Assembly: GCF_033958435.1 (NCBI RefSeq) | Contig: NC_134137.1 | Coordinates: 248,852,501-248,916,500 of the forward strand | DNA length: 64,000 nucleotides | From: Carettochelys insculpta | Lineage: Eukaryota; Chordata; Testudines; Carettochelyidae | Direction of reading: 5' to 3' | Shown: one piece after another, positions 62,560 through 64,000 of the stretch | Layout: each line of letters begins with the position of its first letter | How positions within the stretch are numbered: position 1 is the first letter of the stretch | The notes under the pieces: model-generated | What the model was told of the DNA's origin: nothing | Seen by the model: only the letters and a program-made list of their open reading frames with translations | Database searches by the model: none | Made by a program: the position numbers and the translations under genes

Positions 62560-64000
62560 TCAGACCGTTCCACTCCCAATGTCAAAAGATCACCACAGAC
62601 ATATGGGTGCTGGAGATCATAGCCACGGGTTATGCGATCCCCTCCCAGTCGCTTCCACCGACGAAGCCTCCCACCAGGCCTCACCTCAGGGACGCTGCCA
62701 CGAGGCGAGGCTCAAGCAGAAGGTGACTCGCCTTATGTTCATAAGGGCGGTAAAAAGAGTGCCGGAATAATTCCAGGGGAAGGTTTTTATTCACGCTACT
62801 TCCTACCAGAGAAGAAAACAGGACACTGGAGGCCCATCTTAGATCTTCGGGGCCTCAACCGTTACTTGCGCAAGCAATGGTTTCGGATGATCACAGTTGC
62901 TTTGATACTCACAGCACCGGACGATGGAGACTGGGTTGCAGCACTCGACTTAAGAGATGCTTACTTTCATACAACAATCCACCCGGCACACAGACGCTTC
63001 CTCCGCTTCACGGTCGGCCAGGAGCGCTTCCAGCACAGGGTTCTTTCGTTTGGCCTCTCCTCGGCCCCCAGAGTCTTCACCAAAACCTTGGCGGTGGTGT
63101 CAGCCTACCTGCACAGACAGGGGGAGTTTATTTTCTCAGATCTGGGCCACTTCCTGCTGAAAGGGGACCTCGAAGGCAGAGGTCTCACCCATGATACGCG
63201 TCACAGCGGACACGTTTCTTCACTGGGTCTAGTCATCAACCTCGCAAAGTCAAAGTCCGAACCCACACAACATATAGAGTTTATAGGGGCACGCAGAAAC
63301 TCTATCACAGCAAGTGTGTACCTACCCGACGCCCCCTTCCACGCAATCAGTTCGCTGGTGAAAGTCATTACATACAGCCCCATGGTGCCAGTCTTAACGT
63401 GCCTACAGCTGCTGGGCCATCTGGCGGCAGCGACGTTTGTGGTACAGAATGCCAGGTTGCACATGTGAAGCCTGTAGCATTGGCTGGTGAGCGTTTACAA
63501 ACCAGCATCCCACACTGTCCACAGGGTGGTGTCGCCCACAACAGAGGTGCGCAGATCCCTGGCGTGGTGGGAAAACCCCGTGAATCTGCTAGTGGGGGTG
63601 CCTTTTCACCAACCACAAATTTCTATTTTTCTTACCACTGACGCCTCCCACATGGGATGGGGAGCGCACATCGGCGACAAGGTAACGCAAGGGCTATGGT
63701 CCCCTGCGGAACAGGCACTGCACATATCCATACTGGAGATCAGAGCAGTGTTCAACGCCTGCAAACATTTTCGAGATTACCTACCTGGCAAAGTGGTCGG
63801 GATTCAATACCGACAATACCTCCATTATGTTCTACATCAATCGACAAGGAGGAGCACGATCCCGTGCCCTATGTGTGGAAGCACTCCGATTGTAGAATCG
63901 GTGCATCACCAACAACATAACATTGAAAGCCTCGCACTTGCCGGGCGCACACAACGTGAATGCAGATCAGCTGAGCAGGCACTGCCCAATCACGCACGAA
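62560..64000 (+). pseudogene. DIRS copy B reverse transcriptase-RNase H, catalytically dead
   Basis: An open frame at 62632-63468 carries the RT blocks GHWRPILDLRGLN and VAALDLRDAYFHT. Where copy A has YLDD, this copy reads SDLGHF, so the two catalytic Asp are gone. The linker TGA at 63466-63468 is in the same place as in copy A. RNase H starts TTDASHMGWG (about 63637), and an extra T near 63804 shifts its frame. The window ends before the recombinase. Confidence 0.88.

Larger units (their letters stand above)
59949..64000 (+). mobile_element. DIRS-type retrotransposon, copy B (right part outside window)
   Basis: It begins CTTCTTCGAGTGG, the left terminal repeat of copy A, and follows it closely through gag, RT and RNase H to the window edge. 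Relative to copy A it lacks about 150 bp of gag, has many frameshifts, and has lost the YLDD catalytic motif. The recombinase, internal complementary region and right repeat lie outside. It is inserted in TTLL1 intron 3 in the direction of transcription. Confidence 0.92.

Overview
This is nuclear DNA of a vertebrate, most probably a turtle. It has split genes with GT-AG introns, two CpG islands, a CR1 LINE 3' end, DIRS-type tyrosine-recombinase retrotransposons, a Penelope-like element with many copies of its tail, hAT- and Tigger-like MITEs, and a group of long palindromic elements. This mixture suggests a turtle, but the species cannot be told from the sequence alone.

Two cellular genes stand head to head. 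On the minus strand, four coding exons between 13758 and 19411 join in phase into a 145-residue protein. It has a BH3 motif in the middle and a hydrophobic C-terminal anchor, and I read it as the BIK orthologue (Bcl-2-interacting killer). Its first, non-coding exon probably lies in the CpG island near 29.8-30.5 kb. On the plus strand, TTLL1 (tubulin polyglutamylase complex catalytic subunit) starts in the CpG island near 44.0-44.5 kb. Coding exons lie at 53985-54097 and 56845-57053, and the rest of the gene is beyond the right edge. The divergent BIK/TTLL1 order is the one known in mammals, which supports the BIK call.

Layout: 1-2786 has no recognised gene, only a small hAT-like MITE. 2787-8858 is a complete DIRS element with inverted terminal repeats, an internal complementary region, decayed gag and RT/RNase H, and an open tyrosine recombinase frame. 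8859-13340 is intergenic and holds a Tigger-like MITE split by a Penelope tail. 13340-30400 is BIK with repeat-filled introns. 30.5-44 kb is intergenic and repeat-rich. 44-64 kb is the 5' part of TTLL1. Its introns hold a CR1 end, a Penelope fragment with a GIY-YIG domain, three long palindromes, a hAT element with an exact 8-bp target duplication, and a second, more decayed DIRS copy in the sense orientation from 59949 to the right edge.

Three repeat patterns deserve attention. First, seven palindromic elements share similar ends (GG..ATGTCTACAC type), but each subgroup is built from its own iterated palindromic word. Second, Penelope tails repeatedly occur as asymmetric head-to-head pairs and carry a hammerhead-ribozyme-like core. 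Third, both DIRS copies share one TGA between reverse transcriptase and RNase H.
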